Positions 11,701 to 24,000 of a DNA stretch of 64,000 bases are shown piece after piece. The notes beneath the pieces were generated by a model that saw nothing but the letters and a program-made list of their open reading frames with translations, was not told the DNA's origin and did not search any database. Position 1 is the first letter of the stretch. Every line of letters begins with the position of its first letter. The translations under genes were made by a program, and so were the position numbers. The stretch covers positions 22,261,855 to 22,325,854 of the forward strand of contig NC_054867.1 of NCBI RefSeq assembly GCF_018320785.1. The letters are read 5' to 3'. The DNA comes from Cheilinus undulatus. Taxonomy: Eukaryota; Chordata; Actinopteri; Labriformes; Labridae.

Positions 11701-14311
11701 TCTATATCTCTACCACCAAATGATGCAATTTTATCTTTATTTTCAGCCAAGTAGCAAGCTTGATAGAGAAGAAACACGAGCACCTGTTGGTAGCAGTGCA
11801 GAGGTACTTTGTGGTCAGACACTTCGGTCTGCACATGCTGAAAGAGATGAGGCTCTCAAAACTGAAAGCACTCTCTCAGACTGATTTCAGAGCTGAGCTA
11901 ATGGAAGACCCCAACAAAACCCAGAGCTGCATTGATTCAATTATCAAGGTAGGATTAATGTTCTCAAATATTAATATATTCTTTAAAGCACTTCAGAACA
12001 AAGGAAATAGAGATGGTGTCCAGCTGAAGTTGACAGTTGATTGATGTTTTTCTCTACTAACCACAGACTAGTAGTGCCAGCCTAGCAGAGAGACATTTGG
12101 GTCCAGAGAGTCAGCTGGTGGGCCATAGTTTCCATCAGGAATTTCTCTCTGAACTAGAAACAGGGACAGAGCTTCTTCAGAGCCACGCGCAGCTGGTGCT
12201 GGGCAACACTCTCAGCCATGCCATTCAACAGAAGATAGAGACTTCTCACACTGAGTTAGAGAGCACTCAGAAACTTGACAATGGACTGAAGGTAGGTTTG
12301 CGTTGCTGCTCTGTAAAGATCATTGTATGAATCAAGAATAAGATAACACTCCAAGTATATCTGCTAACTCCATTGCCCTTTTTGTTTTTTTTATTAGCAC
12401 CACCTGATAGAAGCAGCCTCAGAAAGTGTGTATATAACCAAAGATTCTCTCACTGCACTCGTCCAAAGCTATTATTCCCACCTACAGGACATTATCAAAC
12501 AATTACAAGAGGATCTGCCAAATTTAATCAAAGGTGAACTGAAAAACACAACATGCATGCATATGCACACATCAAATCTATCCCCAACTTTATTCCAGAT
12601 GTGATTACCCCTTACCTGGACAATATGTGTGCATCAGCTATATGAGATATGGGCATTACAGTTTTACTATTTTTTTTTTTTTTTTAAATAACAATGACAG
12701 TAACACTCTACATGGCCTACTGTACAATAACAATGACTGGGGGTGACTGGTGTGCAGGAATGATAAAAGCCAATTATATATGATATAGCTGTCCATTATA
12801 TACTTAGGATTTGATGTTAAAATGGTTCAGATAAGAGTTAAATATGACCCTTGTTCAAATGAAAGAAGCAAAGCATTACACAACTTTATGCTACCTTTAC
12901 GGTTTGTTTTTAGTAAGACATGAAAATGTAAATAAACAGAAGTTAAATTACAAGGCATTTGTTAGACTTGGTGCACTGTGCATTTTCAAGTTATTAAATC
13001 ATAAATAATTTAGTTTAGGTGGCCTTTTCATGGTGGCTCAGAGGTTAGTGCTGTTGCCTCACAGTAAAAAGTTCTCCCCAGGGTATTCTGGCTTTCTCCC
13101 ACGGACCAAAGACATGCTTGTTAGATGGTGACTCTAAATTGCCTGTAGGTGTGAGCAAGAGCATGGCAGCTTGTTTGTCTCTGTACATCAAGTCTGTGAT
13201 TGACTGGTGACTAGTAAAGGACATACTCTGCCTCTTGTCTTACGGCAGCTGGTATTGGCTCCAATCCCACGACCCTGTGCAGGATAAGCTGACGCAGATG
13301 CCGTTTTTTTTCTACATTGTATTACATTTTAAGGAAATGGGTTGTACCTAATAATCTGTAAAGGATCCTATACTGACTTTATGTATTAGCCTAAAAACAC
13401 ACTTACAAAAGCCTTAGAGAACCTACCCTACAGGTAGCCTTACAAAAACACTTTCCCTATCCAACTCCACAGCAGATGCAGTTTTAAGAGAATGATTTGA
13501 TTACAAAAAGTAATATCACTTTATTTAAATTTTGTAACCCTTTCTTTCAGAGGAGAATGAGAAAGAAGAGAGCAGCAGTCAGCTGAGTAAAGCCTTGCTA
13601 AGGGAGCTAGTGAACTGGGGCAGGAAACCCACCTCTGCTGAGTTCCAGCAGAGGTAAGAATATACTACACTCTTGTGCACATTTTTTTGCACTTCACGTC
13701 TGCCATTCTTAAAATAATTCCGGTCATTTCCTTGTTTTTTGTGCTTCAGGGTTGAACACCAAAAAAGGAAGGTTTTGGAGCTATGTGAGCAGGAACAGGA
13801 AAAGATCTATGAGGAACTGAGGCATAAGAGAGTAATCCAGGATCAGACTATGGAGAGGATCAAAGCACAGCTGATGGTTAATGTGTTTCATGACTTCTTT
13901 TCTTACCCTCCAGACAACAGGTCTATTTTTTGTTTTTTAATCTTGTTTGGTTATATTCTGTTAACACTATAATGTTGTTTTACATCAGGAGACTGAAGAA
14001 AACTTTATAACTGAGCTTGCAGCATTGGCTCGGATTACACTACATAGTCCAGATTCAGAAGCCAGCGATGATGAGAACAACACTGGTAAATACCTCTACC
14101 TGAGAAATATTAGACATAAACCCTCCTCTATATTGGTCCTTCATGATGCTGTATTTCAACAGGCACTGAGCAGAGCACTACCATAATGGACCTGCTTTCC
14201 CGGAACCCAGCTTTGGACCCAGCCTTAAATCCTTCACTGACTCCAACATATATAGCTCCAGTGGTGAAATCAAAACCAAAGAAAAGAGCACAAGAATCTC
14301 ATCACAACTGA
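2790..14311 (+). CDS. evc: EvC ciliary complex subunit 1 (Ellis-van Creveld protein), 20 coding exons
   Basis: EVC partners EVC2 at the base of the primary cilium and passes Smoothened activation on in Hedgehog signalling. Exons: 2790-2969, 3066-3179, 3321-3407, 3508-3731, 4405-4489, 4608-4706, 5732-5860, 5978-6139, 6213-6468, 7143-7291, 7605-7703, 7787-7999, 8356-8465, 11747-11948, 12067-12291, 12398-12533, 13551-13653, 13750-13876, 13989-14085, 14163-14311. They sum to 2946 nt (981 aa; human EVC about 992). Residues about 24-52 form one membrane segment after a short N-terminus. VVYPINQKYRPLADGASNPS (exons 3-4) and EENFITELAALARI (exon 19) are EVC signatures, and most of the rest is charged coiled coil. 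Two junctions are weak: the exon 9 acceptor is chosen to keep frame (6213 rather than the better-looking 6194), and the exon 18 donor is GTTAAT. Identity is secure; exon 9 start is less so. Confidence 0.93.
3838..4330. repeat. Diverged interspersed repeat with AACTC/ACACT motifs, in evc intron 4
   Basis: The intron carries repeated short motifs such as AACACT, TTAACTC and GAGTTAA on both sides of a T-rich tract. The left part (about 3880-3960) and right part (about 4190-4330) look like decayed inverted arms. The pattern resembles common teleost non-autonomous repeats, but no clean ends or target duplication could be fixed. Confidence 0.35.
7415..7535. repeat. Fragment of an ACTCAAGTAA-type teleost interspersed repeat
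   Basis: Evc intron 10 contains GCAGAGGTGGAGACAGTACT followed by ACTCAAGTAAA motifs. This is the wording of the repeat family also seen around 33.8-34.0 and 35.0-35.25 kb in this window. Only one end is recognisable. Confidence 0.45.
9838..11405. mobile_element. Non-autonomous PIF/Harbinger-like DNA transposon in evc intron 13
   Basis: The left end (from 9838) reads GGCTGAATCCCATTTCTCC. The reverse complement of the right end (to 11405) reads GGCCCAATCCCGTTTCTCC. Imperfect inverted similarity continues for about 50-70 bp (CCCTCAATCTTA, CCCTCAGTCTTAA). TAA flanks both sides (9835-9837 and 11406-11408), fitting the 3-bp TWA/TAA target duplication of PIF/Harbinger. No transposase-like ORF is visible in the 1.57-kb interior. 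The element makes up about half of the largest evc intron (8466-11746). Superfamily assignment rests on ends and duplication only. Confidence 0.65.
13029..13295 (+). repeat. Degenerate teleost tRNA-like short interspersed repeat, in evc intron 16
   Basis: The sequence follows the common percomorph repeat that opens GGTGGCTCAGAGGTTAG and continues through GCCTCACAG, GGTATTCTGGCTTTCTCCCA, GGTGACTCTAAATTGCC and GGATAAGC. A pol III A-box-like TGGCTCAGAGG lies at 13034-13044. The stretch that should hold the B-box (GGTTCGAATCC in intact copies) is missing between the CACAGTAAAAAG and GTTCTCCCC blocks, so this copy looks promoter-dead. Family recognition is from memory. Confidence 0.6.
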
Positions 14312-14484
14312 TACCTAAACAATATACATCCATGTATTATATATCCTCCTTCTTCCTATGATAATGGGCAATTTCCATTTTCTTTCTAAAATTGGGACTT
14401 ATCTCACTGTCTTAGTTTTCCATTAATAGCAAGTTAAAATCAGTTGGTTTCCTGAGAATGCAACTTTCTTTCTTTTCATCCCTA

Positions 14485-14490
14485 AATAAA
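14485..14490 (+). terminator. Candidate evc polyadenylation signal AATAAA
   Basis: AATAAA lies 174 bases after the evc stop codon, giving a short 3' UTR of about 200 bases. The next downstream sequence is the left end of a short transposon. A longer 3' UTR cannot be excluded. Confidence 0.5.
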
Positions 14491-14516
14491 TTTAAGTTAA
14501 CCGAGAGGGGACCATA

Positions 14517-15347
14517 CATCTCTGACGGCCACTCCCACAGACTGTTCATCTGAAATGGCGTATATCTCAGAAAGGAAGTGCCATAATTTGGCGGTACAAT
14601 GACATTTCCCCTTTAAGATTTATTTTTTAAGTTTCACTTTATAATTAAACAATTTCAGGAAGTTACATTCATGAAATAATCACATTGAAAACATTACAGA
14701 GTAAGAAACATTTCATTCATAAAATAGAAGGAAAGAATCAGGTCTAACCTGGTTTTCAGTTATGTACAGACCTGTTATAGAAGAAGTTAAACCATGGCTT
14801 GGTTTAGCTTTGTCAGCTTTGGCTAAAGTTAAAGCTAGGTTAGCTACTTAATTGACGTTACTACATAAGCCATCGTAGCTTAGTTAGTTTTAGCAATGTG
14901 AGCATTAGCAAATGTGGCTAAAGCTTAAGTAGCTATGTAGATAACTTATCTACATATCTTACATAGCTGCTTTGTCAGCTTAGGTTTAGCTAATTAGCTA
15001 CGATAGCAATGTAGCTCTGTAACATATATTACAGAGTAATATGTAGTATTTGAAATAATCAAGTAGTATGTAGTATTATCAAATGTAGCTAAAAGCTTAC
15101 ATAGCTGCTTTGTGAGCATAGTTTTAGCTACATTAGCTATGTAGCACAATCACCTTTGTAGCTCTGCTAGCTTTGTAGCTTTCAAAGCTAGCAGAGCTAT
15201 GTAAGCTACACTTGTTGTGTTAGAATATTTGACTTGAGGACAAGCTTTTTTCCTGTAAGCGGACTGCTTACTCAGATAGCATTTATTTCTGTTCTGAGAT
15301 ACACTGTGTCTTAGATGGACAGTCTGTGAGAGTGGCTGTCAGAGATG
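14517..15347. mobile_element. MITE-like element with about 55-bp inverted ends and a TAGCTA-rich core, 3' of evc
   Basis: The left arm (14517-14571) contains CATCTCTGACGGCCACTC, CACAGACTGT and TATCTCAGA. The right arm (15289-15347) is its inverted near-copy (GAGTGGCTGTCAGAGATG and so on). The core (about 14770-15230) is packed with AGCTA, TAGCTA and GTAGCT words that form many small palindromes. No ORF is seen. Target duplication is not clear. Confidence 0.6.
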
Positions 15348-16559
15348 ACAGCTATATTCTTGGCTCAATAATAATTTTCTGGTAAGCAAGCAATAAGCTA
15401 GTCACTGTGATAGGCCAGACAAATTAATGATTTAAGTTCAGTCTTTTTCTCTGCTTGTTTTGTGCTTTTATGACTCTAGGGATATGATATAAATAAGTTA
15501 GGGTCTTAAGGAAAATGACAAATTAATCCACGGAAAGACAGTATATAAAGTTATGAATGCTTGTCCACCCTGGGCTACTGTACTTAATGCAATAGTAAAA
15601 CATTACTGTTGCTATGCACTGTAAGTAAGTAAAGTAGAGTGGGCTTAATTTTATTAAGCAACAATTATACTGCCCTCATTTGTATGTACTGGTCTAACCT
15701 GTATCCTATGTTTTGTGCTCTAAATGTGTTCTTGAAGTTGGTCACTGCAAAGTGTCAAGTTATTTTTCTCTCAAATCTCTTTGTATTTCATGAACCATTA
15801 AATATGCATCTTTGATGATGATAAAGTCTTGTGAAAGCTTCACTGAACTTTTAAACTTTATCAAAAGGTGTACAGAAGCCTCACGGCTAGTAATTCAGTT
15901 CTATATGTACACTCGCATAGCTTTTCATACTGCTGCTCATTCACTGCATTGATTTCTGAGCACACGGGATGATGGATGTGCTGCTTTGTAGGTTGTCAGG
16001 TGTATTCGAGATGTCCATTGTGATTGTAGCAGAGTGCTACTACTCAGCGATGAAAGCTTTGCCTTTCTCCTGCTCTAATGGGGTTTTAAGTACAAGCCTT
16101 TATGGATAATAATGCAGAGTAATGGTGAAAAGTCTGGGAGGGTTGCAGTCTGGCAGACAGCTCCATGTGTAGGTAGCAGTTTGAACAGGCAATTTGCCCT
16201 CGACCTCATGGTTTACTGTCAGTTAGGAGCTTTAAGGGTGTCAATTAGCAAACATCAATTTTTAATCTGGCCTGTATTCCTGTGCTCAATTTGCACACAT
16301 AACCAATTATCGCAGTGGTACCTTGAGAAAATATGCTTCTGGACCTGACCTACTCGTACACACTGGGATGTCCTGCCAAGAGTGTGTGTCTTCTGTGATG
16401 TTCCCGTCTAAAATGTGGGTGTACTGTTGACTTTGCATGTTGTCGCTGATCTATAGTGAGGGGAAACCGTTTGGATGTGTTTTGAGGTCCCTTAGGGGAC
16501 TGCAGGGACTTGTGGGAAGATGACCTGATTTCTAATTTTCTCCTCTCCTGCCTGGGCTG
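15348..16559. other. Intergenic DNA between evc and minar1
   Basis: No splice-compatible coding exon, RNA gene or clear transposon end was seen on either strand. The short open frame at 16112-16348 has no recognisable content. The stretch may hold distal minar1 regulatory sequence, which cannot be shown from this sequence alone. Confidence 0.4.
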
Positions 16560-16724
16560 AGGGCTAGTCGCTGCTACAAACAGAGAAGCCCATGAAAGGA
16601 GCGTGTCAGTGCGAGCTGCCCTGGTACTATTTGGAATATGGCCTCGCTAATTTTTCGTAAAACTGGATTTATTTGACTTTTCATGGACGCAGGCGTGATT
16701 GTAAGAATCCTTCAGTAGATTCAG
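16560..16724 (+). other. Likely non-coding first exon of minar1
   Basis: A GC-richer stretch ends at a strong donor, TTCAG|GTAAGC (16725). An acceptor (CCTTCTCAG) at 17689 opens 10 bases before the minar1 start codon, giving a 965-base intron in the leader. The exon's 5' end is a guess. Confidence 0.45.
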
Positions 16725-17699
16725 GTAAGCGGGAACACTCCACCAGGCTCACCTTCGCTAAAACATTACCTTTAGAGTGATGTTAAACAAATAGCATCAC
16801 TGACTCTCACTTAATACTGGTGTTGTACCAGTTGAAAACAGAGCAGGGGGCTGAAAACATATTGGTGCACCTTTTTTAAATATTAGGCTACAATGTCCGT
16901 ATATTGAGGTAACTAACGTAGCCCCCATTCTTTGAATAAACTGCACAATGCCCGTTTGCAATTTAATTTAATCCCGCGTTTTTTCATCATAGTGGCGAGT
17001 GTGCCCTTAAGCAGATAAAGATGAGAGGATGAATTGAGGTAAAATGTGCGCAGTATGACGGCGTCATCAAATCAGATGGTCGGTTATTTTAGGGCCCAAG
17101 AATAAGGTCGCTTTCCAGATTCTCACTCAAAGGGCTTTTTCCATCTGAGATGGAAAAGTCTGAGCTACTTCCATCATTGTCAGAATTTATACCATTTATA
17201 GCTCACGCTGACAAGGTCAAAGCATTAAATCCAAGTGCCGTCAATGTTTGAAGTTTAACTTTTATTAAAAGTCACCCACTTGCTTTGGGATCATAACTAT
17301 TGTAATTTAACCAGTGTTAGTGACAAGAAACACATTGAAATCACTATTTGTGTACACATAGATATTATATGATTTAACATTAATAGAAAAGTAGTTATAC
17401 ATGATTTTCACAAAAAAAATCAGCTGAATTTTTGTAACTTGCACCACATTAGTGATTAGAAAATAGCATCCATCCGACAATGAAAAAATGCTTTCCTTGT
17501 TGTAATTTATATATGTTACAGCTTGTCAGATATGACCTGATTTTTAACCACACCAATATTTTAGCCTTCTTATACTACCTTTTGTTTCTTTTTATATTTT
17601 TGTAAAATTTTGTTGTTCAACATATAAAACACTTTGAAATGCCTCCTTCGCTTCTGACTCTTTGCTCAAAACCTTGTTCTCCTTCTCAGGTGTGCAGCC

Positions 17700-20600
17700 A
17701 TGGCTAACTTGCAGCAGGAATACCCAGGGGTCCTCCTGGGCATCCTGGAGGAGTTGGCAAATATGCGTCAATGGCTGACCTTCCAGGATCTTTGTCGCAT
17801 GGTCAGCTCTCGCTTCGACCTGGAGCACCTCATTGAGCTAAGGAGTTTGCTGTTTGCAGCTGCCAGCCGGGACCCTTGTTTCCCAGCAACTCTTTTCAGA
17901 GACAGGGTTTCCACTAGGGGCCAGGGGCTTTCGCCCATAGGGGTCGCTGCTGATATTGTCACCATCTTCAATCTCATTCAGATGACGGGTGGGGCTCCAG
18001 ATGAAAGCCAGCAAATGAGAGCACAGACTGTTCTCCCTGTTGACCAATCCCCAGGCCCGAGTCTGCCTGGAATCCATCAGCTGAACATCACTGGCCGAGA
18101 AAGAGCACGAGCCCATTCTGACTCAAGTGATAGGCCTATCGACCAGCACCTGCTGTTTCCAAGACCTAGCTACTCAGCTCGCAAGCGATCAAGTCTGCCC
18201 CCAGATCCAATTACTCTTGTGTCTCCTCCTCCAGTTAGGGCGAGGGCTGTATCTTTTGACTTGCCTCACACCACGCTTCTTTACCCCAGTGGACAATTCC
18301 CCAGTGAAGTGATGAAAAATATCTACCTGCCTCTGGAAACTGACAGTGAGTCAAGTGGAGATTCTGCACCCATGGAAGTGTTTGAAGCTGAACAGGAATC
18401 AACTGTTGACCAGAAGAGAAACGTCTTCAGGAAAGACTTCCACAACCAGCCCCCTCTGATACCCCAGGTGACTGTCAGCAGCGAGTCTCCAAGTCCCAAC
18501 AAGTTGAAAGGATTTGACAATCACAGCTTTGAAGTGATCCCTAATCCTTACCCATCACCGACACCAGTCCAACAAACGCCAGAGCAGCGGGCTAAACACG
18601 AGAGCCTTGACGACCTACAGGACTCAACTTACTTCGGACCAGGGTCAATCCCAGAGTGGTCCCCTCGACACCTTCAACCACCCAGGACTAAGAAGCCTAT
18701 TTGGAGCAACAAGAGTCACAGTCTGGAGGACCGTATAGGCTCGGGCAGTGTTGGAATGGGAATGGAATCACAAGGGCAACTACCAAGGCGATCAACCCCA
18801 GCTATCAGTAATTTGAGGGGTTTGTCAGTGGGCGAGACAGTGGATAGTGGATTTCTAATGGGAAGTGATGGAGTCAGGGCTCAGGGAACCCAGACAGACC
18901 CACCAGACACCCGCCGCCTTCGCAGCCTGGTCCATGCAGATCGCCTCTCCTTCATGACCTCTTTAGATGACCCAGAGTTTTGTGAGGATGACATTAGTGC
19001 CATCTTCCGCTTCCTAGACGATATAAGCATGTGTGGTTCCACAGGGGTGCTGCACCCCAGCGATGGATCAGCGTCTATGAATCAGGACACTCCTGAGGCC
19101 AGGCGTGGGCGCCTTGGTCAACTCCAAAGGCTTTTCCACTCCCTGGAAAGCAGTGATGATGGGCTAAAGGCAAGTGTTTGTAAACTGCTGCTCCGTATGA
19201 GCCAGATAGAGAGACAACTGGAGTCTTTAAATGATGTAAAAGCTGAGATCTCCCAGGTGCTGTCAGCTCTGCAGCGACTGGATGACAAGATTCAGCAGCC
19301 ACTCCCTAGTGGTGGGCAGAACACAAGCGGGCGATGGCTTGAGCCTCTCAGCGGTGTCTCGTCCTTTGTGAGCCACCCTCTAACACCATCTGAGTCATCA
19401 GAGCCTCAGCCTCTGTCTGCCTCCGGGCATCTATTTCCAGCGACCAGCAGTAGCAGTCTGGACTGGAGCCGATGGAACACTCCTGGGGAGCAAACAGAAA
19501 GCAGTAAAGTTCAGGTTGAGTCAAAGAGTAGGAAAGAAGGAAAGAAGGATGCATCATCTCGTCGTGCCTCCAAAACTCAGCCTGATGAGAAAAGTGTATC
19601 AGAATCCAAACAGCTGAATATTACAAACTCTGCAAGAGACTGGACAGTTTCATTCTCCAAGAGCAAAGATGGCAAATCTTCACATGGACAGCAGGTAGAG
19701 TAATTATACCATCTTTTATTCAGAGCTTTTTTAATGACACGTAAAGAAATAGGTTTATAGATTAGGGTAGTTTTCTTTACCATAATTGATCTAAAGGATT
19801 TAGTTCAAAATATGCACTGGATGTTCTCCTCTTATTGTGCAGCTGCCCTGTACTCTGCTGGGTAGACATGTGTTAATTATGCAGTTGACAAGCTAATCAG
19901 ATCACCATACTGGTAAGTGTTTAAACTAGTGATTCCCCCTTTTTTCCTAAGAGGCTTCCTACTTTTTTCTTAGAAAAGCCGAGCCCCTCTTGACTGAAAT
20001 GCACAAATGGATACGTAACTTTAAAATTTAACATACATTTGAATTGTTCTTTTTGATAAAAGTCCCACAAAATAGGCAAAACACCCAGTTGCGTTAAATC
20101 TAATTTTTATCAACAGACTGTTTTGAACCCCCTTGTGATCTTCGGTGAGACCTCTAGGTGGGCACCGAGCCCAGGTTAGGAATGGTTTAACTTTCAACAT
20201 CAGACACTGTCTAGTCAGGACTGCAAAGAAATGCAGCTTGTCCGTTAAATCCATTCTGAATGGTGGGCATATTTTTTTTCTTTTTTTGTAAAACCAGTAT
20301 CAACTGCCTTGCCTGATTTGATGACATTTTTGACAAGATTGAAATTAGAATTTTTACTATTTTATCATATTTTAAATCAGTTTGTCGTATTCTCCTTCAA
20401 GGTAGATCAATCAGGCAGCACAACAAACCTACTCTCCAAAAAGTCCTCAAACCTGGTGGAACAAGTTTTTAATTCATCCCTGTTCCGCCAAAAAGACAGC
20501 AGTCTGACAGGTGGGCTAACCTCCGGGAAGATTATAGATCCCCGTCTGGCTGAGGGGAGGGGAAGACCCATATGGACTGTGGATGACAGAGAGGCACGAA

Positions 20601-21977
20601 TCTCCCCTTTGGACCTGCAGGTGAGATTATTTTACCCTAAAAAGGCTTACATTAGTTCAACACATCTTATTATATTCCACTTCCTATTGTTTCTAATATG
20701 AAGTCTTTGGTTGTACCTAAAATAGATGTAAGGGAAACTTCTACTCTACAATATGTGTGTATACAAATAAACTTAGCACATAAAGGACATTTGTGTTTGG
20801 TATATTATTTCTTTGTTGTAACAATGCTTAATGGCAATAAATCTTACACCATTTGAAAGCCTGTTCATTTCCCTTTCAAATGATGCCACATTTATAAGGC
20901 GCATGCATTTGTTGGATGAGCAGCAGAGCTGAGTATGTGGGTTGGGCCAATGAAAAATTTGCCACATCTTCTCTGCCAATGCCAAACAGCTTATTCTGGC
21001 TTTGACTGTTTTTTAGTGGTGTTTGATGGACTGGATGATTGAAGTCTGAAAAAAGACATTGGCAATTCAACCATTTATTCATTTAACAAACAGAAGCCTC
21101 AGTAACGTGTGGAAGAACCATACATGACCACAACAGCCTGGCTCCTCCTCCTCATGCTGGTCACCAGCCTGGTCACACACTGCTGTGGGATGGCATCCCA
21201 TTCTTCAACCACCATTTGTGGCAAGTCAGCCAGTGTAGTTGTGTTGGTCACTCTGGCATGCCCATGCTGATCCCAAAAGCATCCAGCTGTGTTGAGGTCA
21301 GGACTGCTAACAGGCCATTCCATCCTCTTCACTCCCAAATTCCGGAGGTAGCCTCTGATACCCCGCACTCTGAATTGGCAGAGAAGATTTGGCTAATCTT
21401 TTATGGGCGCAACCCACATACTCAGCTCTGCTGCTCGCCCCAAAAATGCATATTTCTTACAAATGTAGCATCATTCAAAATGGAAATAAACAGGCTTTCC
21501 AATAGTATAAGATTATATAGATGATTATTATTGCCAAGAAGCATTATTACAAGAAACAAAAAAATCTACCAAAACAAATTGCTTAAGTTTTTGTGCAACG
21601 TTTAAAAACTTAAGACACAGTACAAGTTATGATAGTAAATGCCAAGCTGTTTGGGTAGATCATCAGATCAAATTACTGATGCAAAATAAAGAAAATATTT
21701 AGGTTTTCATTTTACATCCTATATCAGACTATGGTTGGTTGTTATGCACATATGTTCATACATGTTCTAAAATATTCCTTAGGGCCAGGAGTCTTTGAAT
21801 CCCAACAACATGGAGTTTTGGATGGATGACATCTATACTCCAGGCTATGATGGTCTACTCAGACGTAAAGAGGCTGATCTCCGCCGGGCAAAATACTGCA
21901 AGTTGATTGCACTGGTTGCCATCATAGTGGTCGTCATCGTCATTATTGTTATACTTATTTGTACAATGGCGACATGA
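17700..21977 (+). CDS. minar1: Major intrinsically disordered Notch2-binding receptor 1 (UBTOR/KIAA1024), 3 coding exons
   Basis: MINAR1/UBTOR is a mostly disordered, membrane-anchored protein linked to mTOR signalling (through DEPTOR), neurite growth and Notch2 binding. Exons are 17700-19694, 20402-20620 and 21783-21977, all joined in phase 0, giving 802 aa (human about 916). The start has a good context (CAGCCATGG). The N-terminus (MANLQQEYPGVLLGILEELA) and next 70 residues form the ordered, conserved block. Residues about 90-460 are Ser/Pro-rich and low in order. Residues about 465-530 are leucine-rich and likely coiled coil. The last exon gives MEFWMDDIYTPGYDGLLRRK and a hydrophobic anchor at about 779-800 (LIALVAIIVVVIVIIVILIC), leaving almost no residues beyond the membrane. 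The large first exon is typical of the family. A Tc1 relic sits in intron 2. Confidence 0.92.
20769..21603 (-). mobile_element. Tc1-like element with long inverted ends, gutted, in minar1 intron 2
   Basis: Left (20769-20990) and right (about 21370-21603) arms are inverted copies of roughly 200 bp. Matching words are AAAGCCTGTT, AGCAGCAGAGCTGAGTATGTGGGTTG and CTTCTCTGCCAAT. Between them only the C-terminal part of a Tc1-like transposase remains, on the - strand (21368-21099): WPVSSPDLN, then a run like DLPQMVVEEWDAIPQQ. The N-terminal DNA-binding domain and first catalytic Asp are gone, so this copy cannot mobilise itself. Confidence 0.75.
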
Positions 21978-24000
21978 ATGCCCTCACGAAGATCCCAGTT
22001 TGTCGCCTGTTTTTATTTCAATCTGTGAATCAGTGAATCATGCTGTACCCTGGAGTTTGTGCACTTTTCATGGAAATGTGTAGTCGTGCGACCACAACAC
22101 AAGGCCTCTTCAAAATGAATGTCAGATAAACTGTGAAGTCAGAACTACTTAAAAATCACACTTCTTCTCTGAACCCCCTCCCCATAAAGTTACATCGTAC
22201 TGTTATTGTCATCCAATGCACAGTTTTCTTTACCACTTACTGATCTATAGTTCATGTTCATTCCAGGATAACTTAAATGGATGAAGTTTTTAAACCGTTT
22301 AAAATGATCTCTGAGAAAATATGCTGATACTAGTAATACTGAGCCAATGCAAATGTGTCCGTTTTGTTTGGACTCTTTCATTTTTCAAATCTTTTGAATC
22401 AGCTTCTGCCTGAAAAACTGCCTGTCTGACTTCTTGCTATTCCCTTGAGAACACAGGGCTTTTTTCACTTCAATGTACAATAATAGTTTTTATCAGATAA
22501 TCATGGTTTCAAATAAGCATTTTATAAATAGCACTGACTCCATCTACAGGAGAAATGATATATCATTTTAGTTGAGATGTTCTTGACCTTCCTTTAAGCA
22601 AAATGGTAGACAACACTGACAAGCTTAAATCAATGAAATATTTTTATAGAGTCCCTTCCCATTTTTCAGCAGGAAAATATAAACTGTTCTATGCACTCCT
22701 GAATGTGTTTGACTGGAGTGTTTACTAAGTGTCAGGTTTCCAGAGATGGAAGATAAATATCCTGTTGTTATGCAGTGAAAGAAAGATGGAACCTTTTCCA
22801 GTAAACACTCTCTGAGAAGGATATTCCACTTGTAATTGAATTGATGGGATGTTCGGAGTGCACCTATGCACATTATCTTCACACTACACTTACTTTGCCA
22901 GAGCTCAAGCTTTCTCACATACCTGCAGACCCACTTAGCACTGATGGATTCATTTGGCATCTTTTCACAATGGATGAGAGTGGTTTTTGCCACTGGTGTA
23001 ACATTCCATGTTTTTTTAATTTAAAAAATCCTGTTCACTCAGGAGATCAACTTTTGGTGCCACATCATAAAACACAAAGGGTGGTTGGACATAAAAACGT
23101 GGCCTTTATTAATATGACAAAATACAACACAATATTTCTACAACAAAAGTACTTTTCAAGCTTACAGTTTTCATGATTTCACAAAGACTGCCAGTAAGAT
23201 GTTGATTGAACATGTTGAGGCTGCAATGCACAGAGTGCTACAATCATACTTCATTATCCATTCTTTTATTCGGAGCTGGAAAAAAAGTGCTTGGGATTGC
23301 ATTAAATATTCCAAATGTTTAATTACCCCCTATTCTCTTTGCATTGCTATTATAGTTTTATTTAGTAGTAACAAAAAATGTTTTCTTTTCATTTATTGGG
23401 TATACACCAAAGTGTACAGAAACTATGCATATTGCCAGGGGAAAATAAATCTTAATCTAAAGGCTAGTTTTTAATCATTTGTTTCCAGACTCTCAGAGGT
23501 CACTTTGCTTTGTGTGCACAAATATGCTCAGAATGTATAGAGGTTGTATTGCGCTTCAGTGCATTCTCCTAAGTAGACGTCTATCTGCCAAGTCTTCCCC
23601 ATGAGGCTTTTTGTGGATCCATTACCCTTCCAACGGTGCCACTGAGGAGGCTGAACCCTATAGTCAGCACAATCTCTGTGTGCTTCCTCTCAAACTTTGG
23701 TGCATTAGAGCCTCTTGATATGTTTTACACTCATGAGATGCACTTGAAAGGAAATTTGAACCATGTTGTTGTTATTGTTGTTGTTTTATTCATGCACCTT
23801 TTAGACAAACAGCCTAAAATCTGTGAAGCCATTCAAGTAAACACTGTGTCTTAAATAGGCTTGTAAATGGATGAAAACATGCACATGTGCCACTGATTTT
23901 AGATGCTTTGTATGATTGTTGGGGGTGTGCGCTGACTCATGTTGCCTGCCTGAATAAACTCAGCAAAGTGGTTTTGTGCCTTTTACAACTTGCTCTCTTA
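21978..24000 (+). other. minar1 3' UTR and flank
   Basis: No further coding exon is visible after the minar1 stop. AATAAA occurs near 23445 (GGGAAAATAAATC) and near 23952 (CTGAATAAACTC), either of which could end a long 3' UTR. Open frames at 22841-23474 show no family features or splice context. A short (GTT)n-like run lies near 23766-23785. Confidence 0.4.

Noticed and set aside
22625-23176. Opposing open frames of 111-122 codons in the minar1 3' flank
   Set aside because: Both strands are open over the same bases, with no homology, codon signal or splice sites. They are probably chance ORFs in the 3' UTR.
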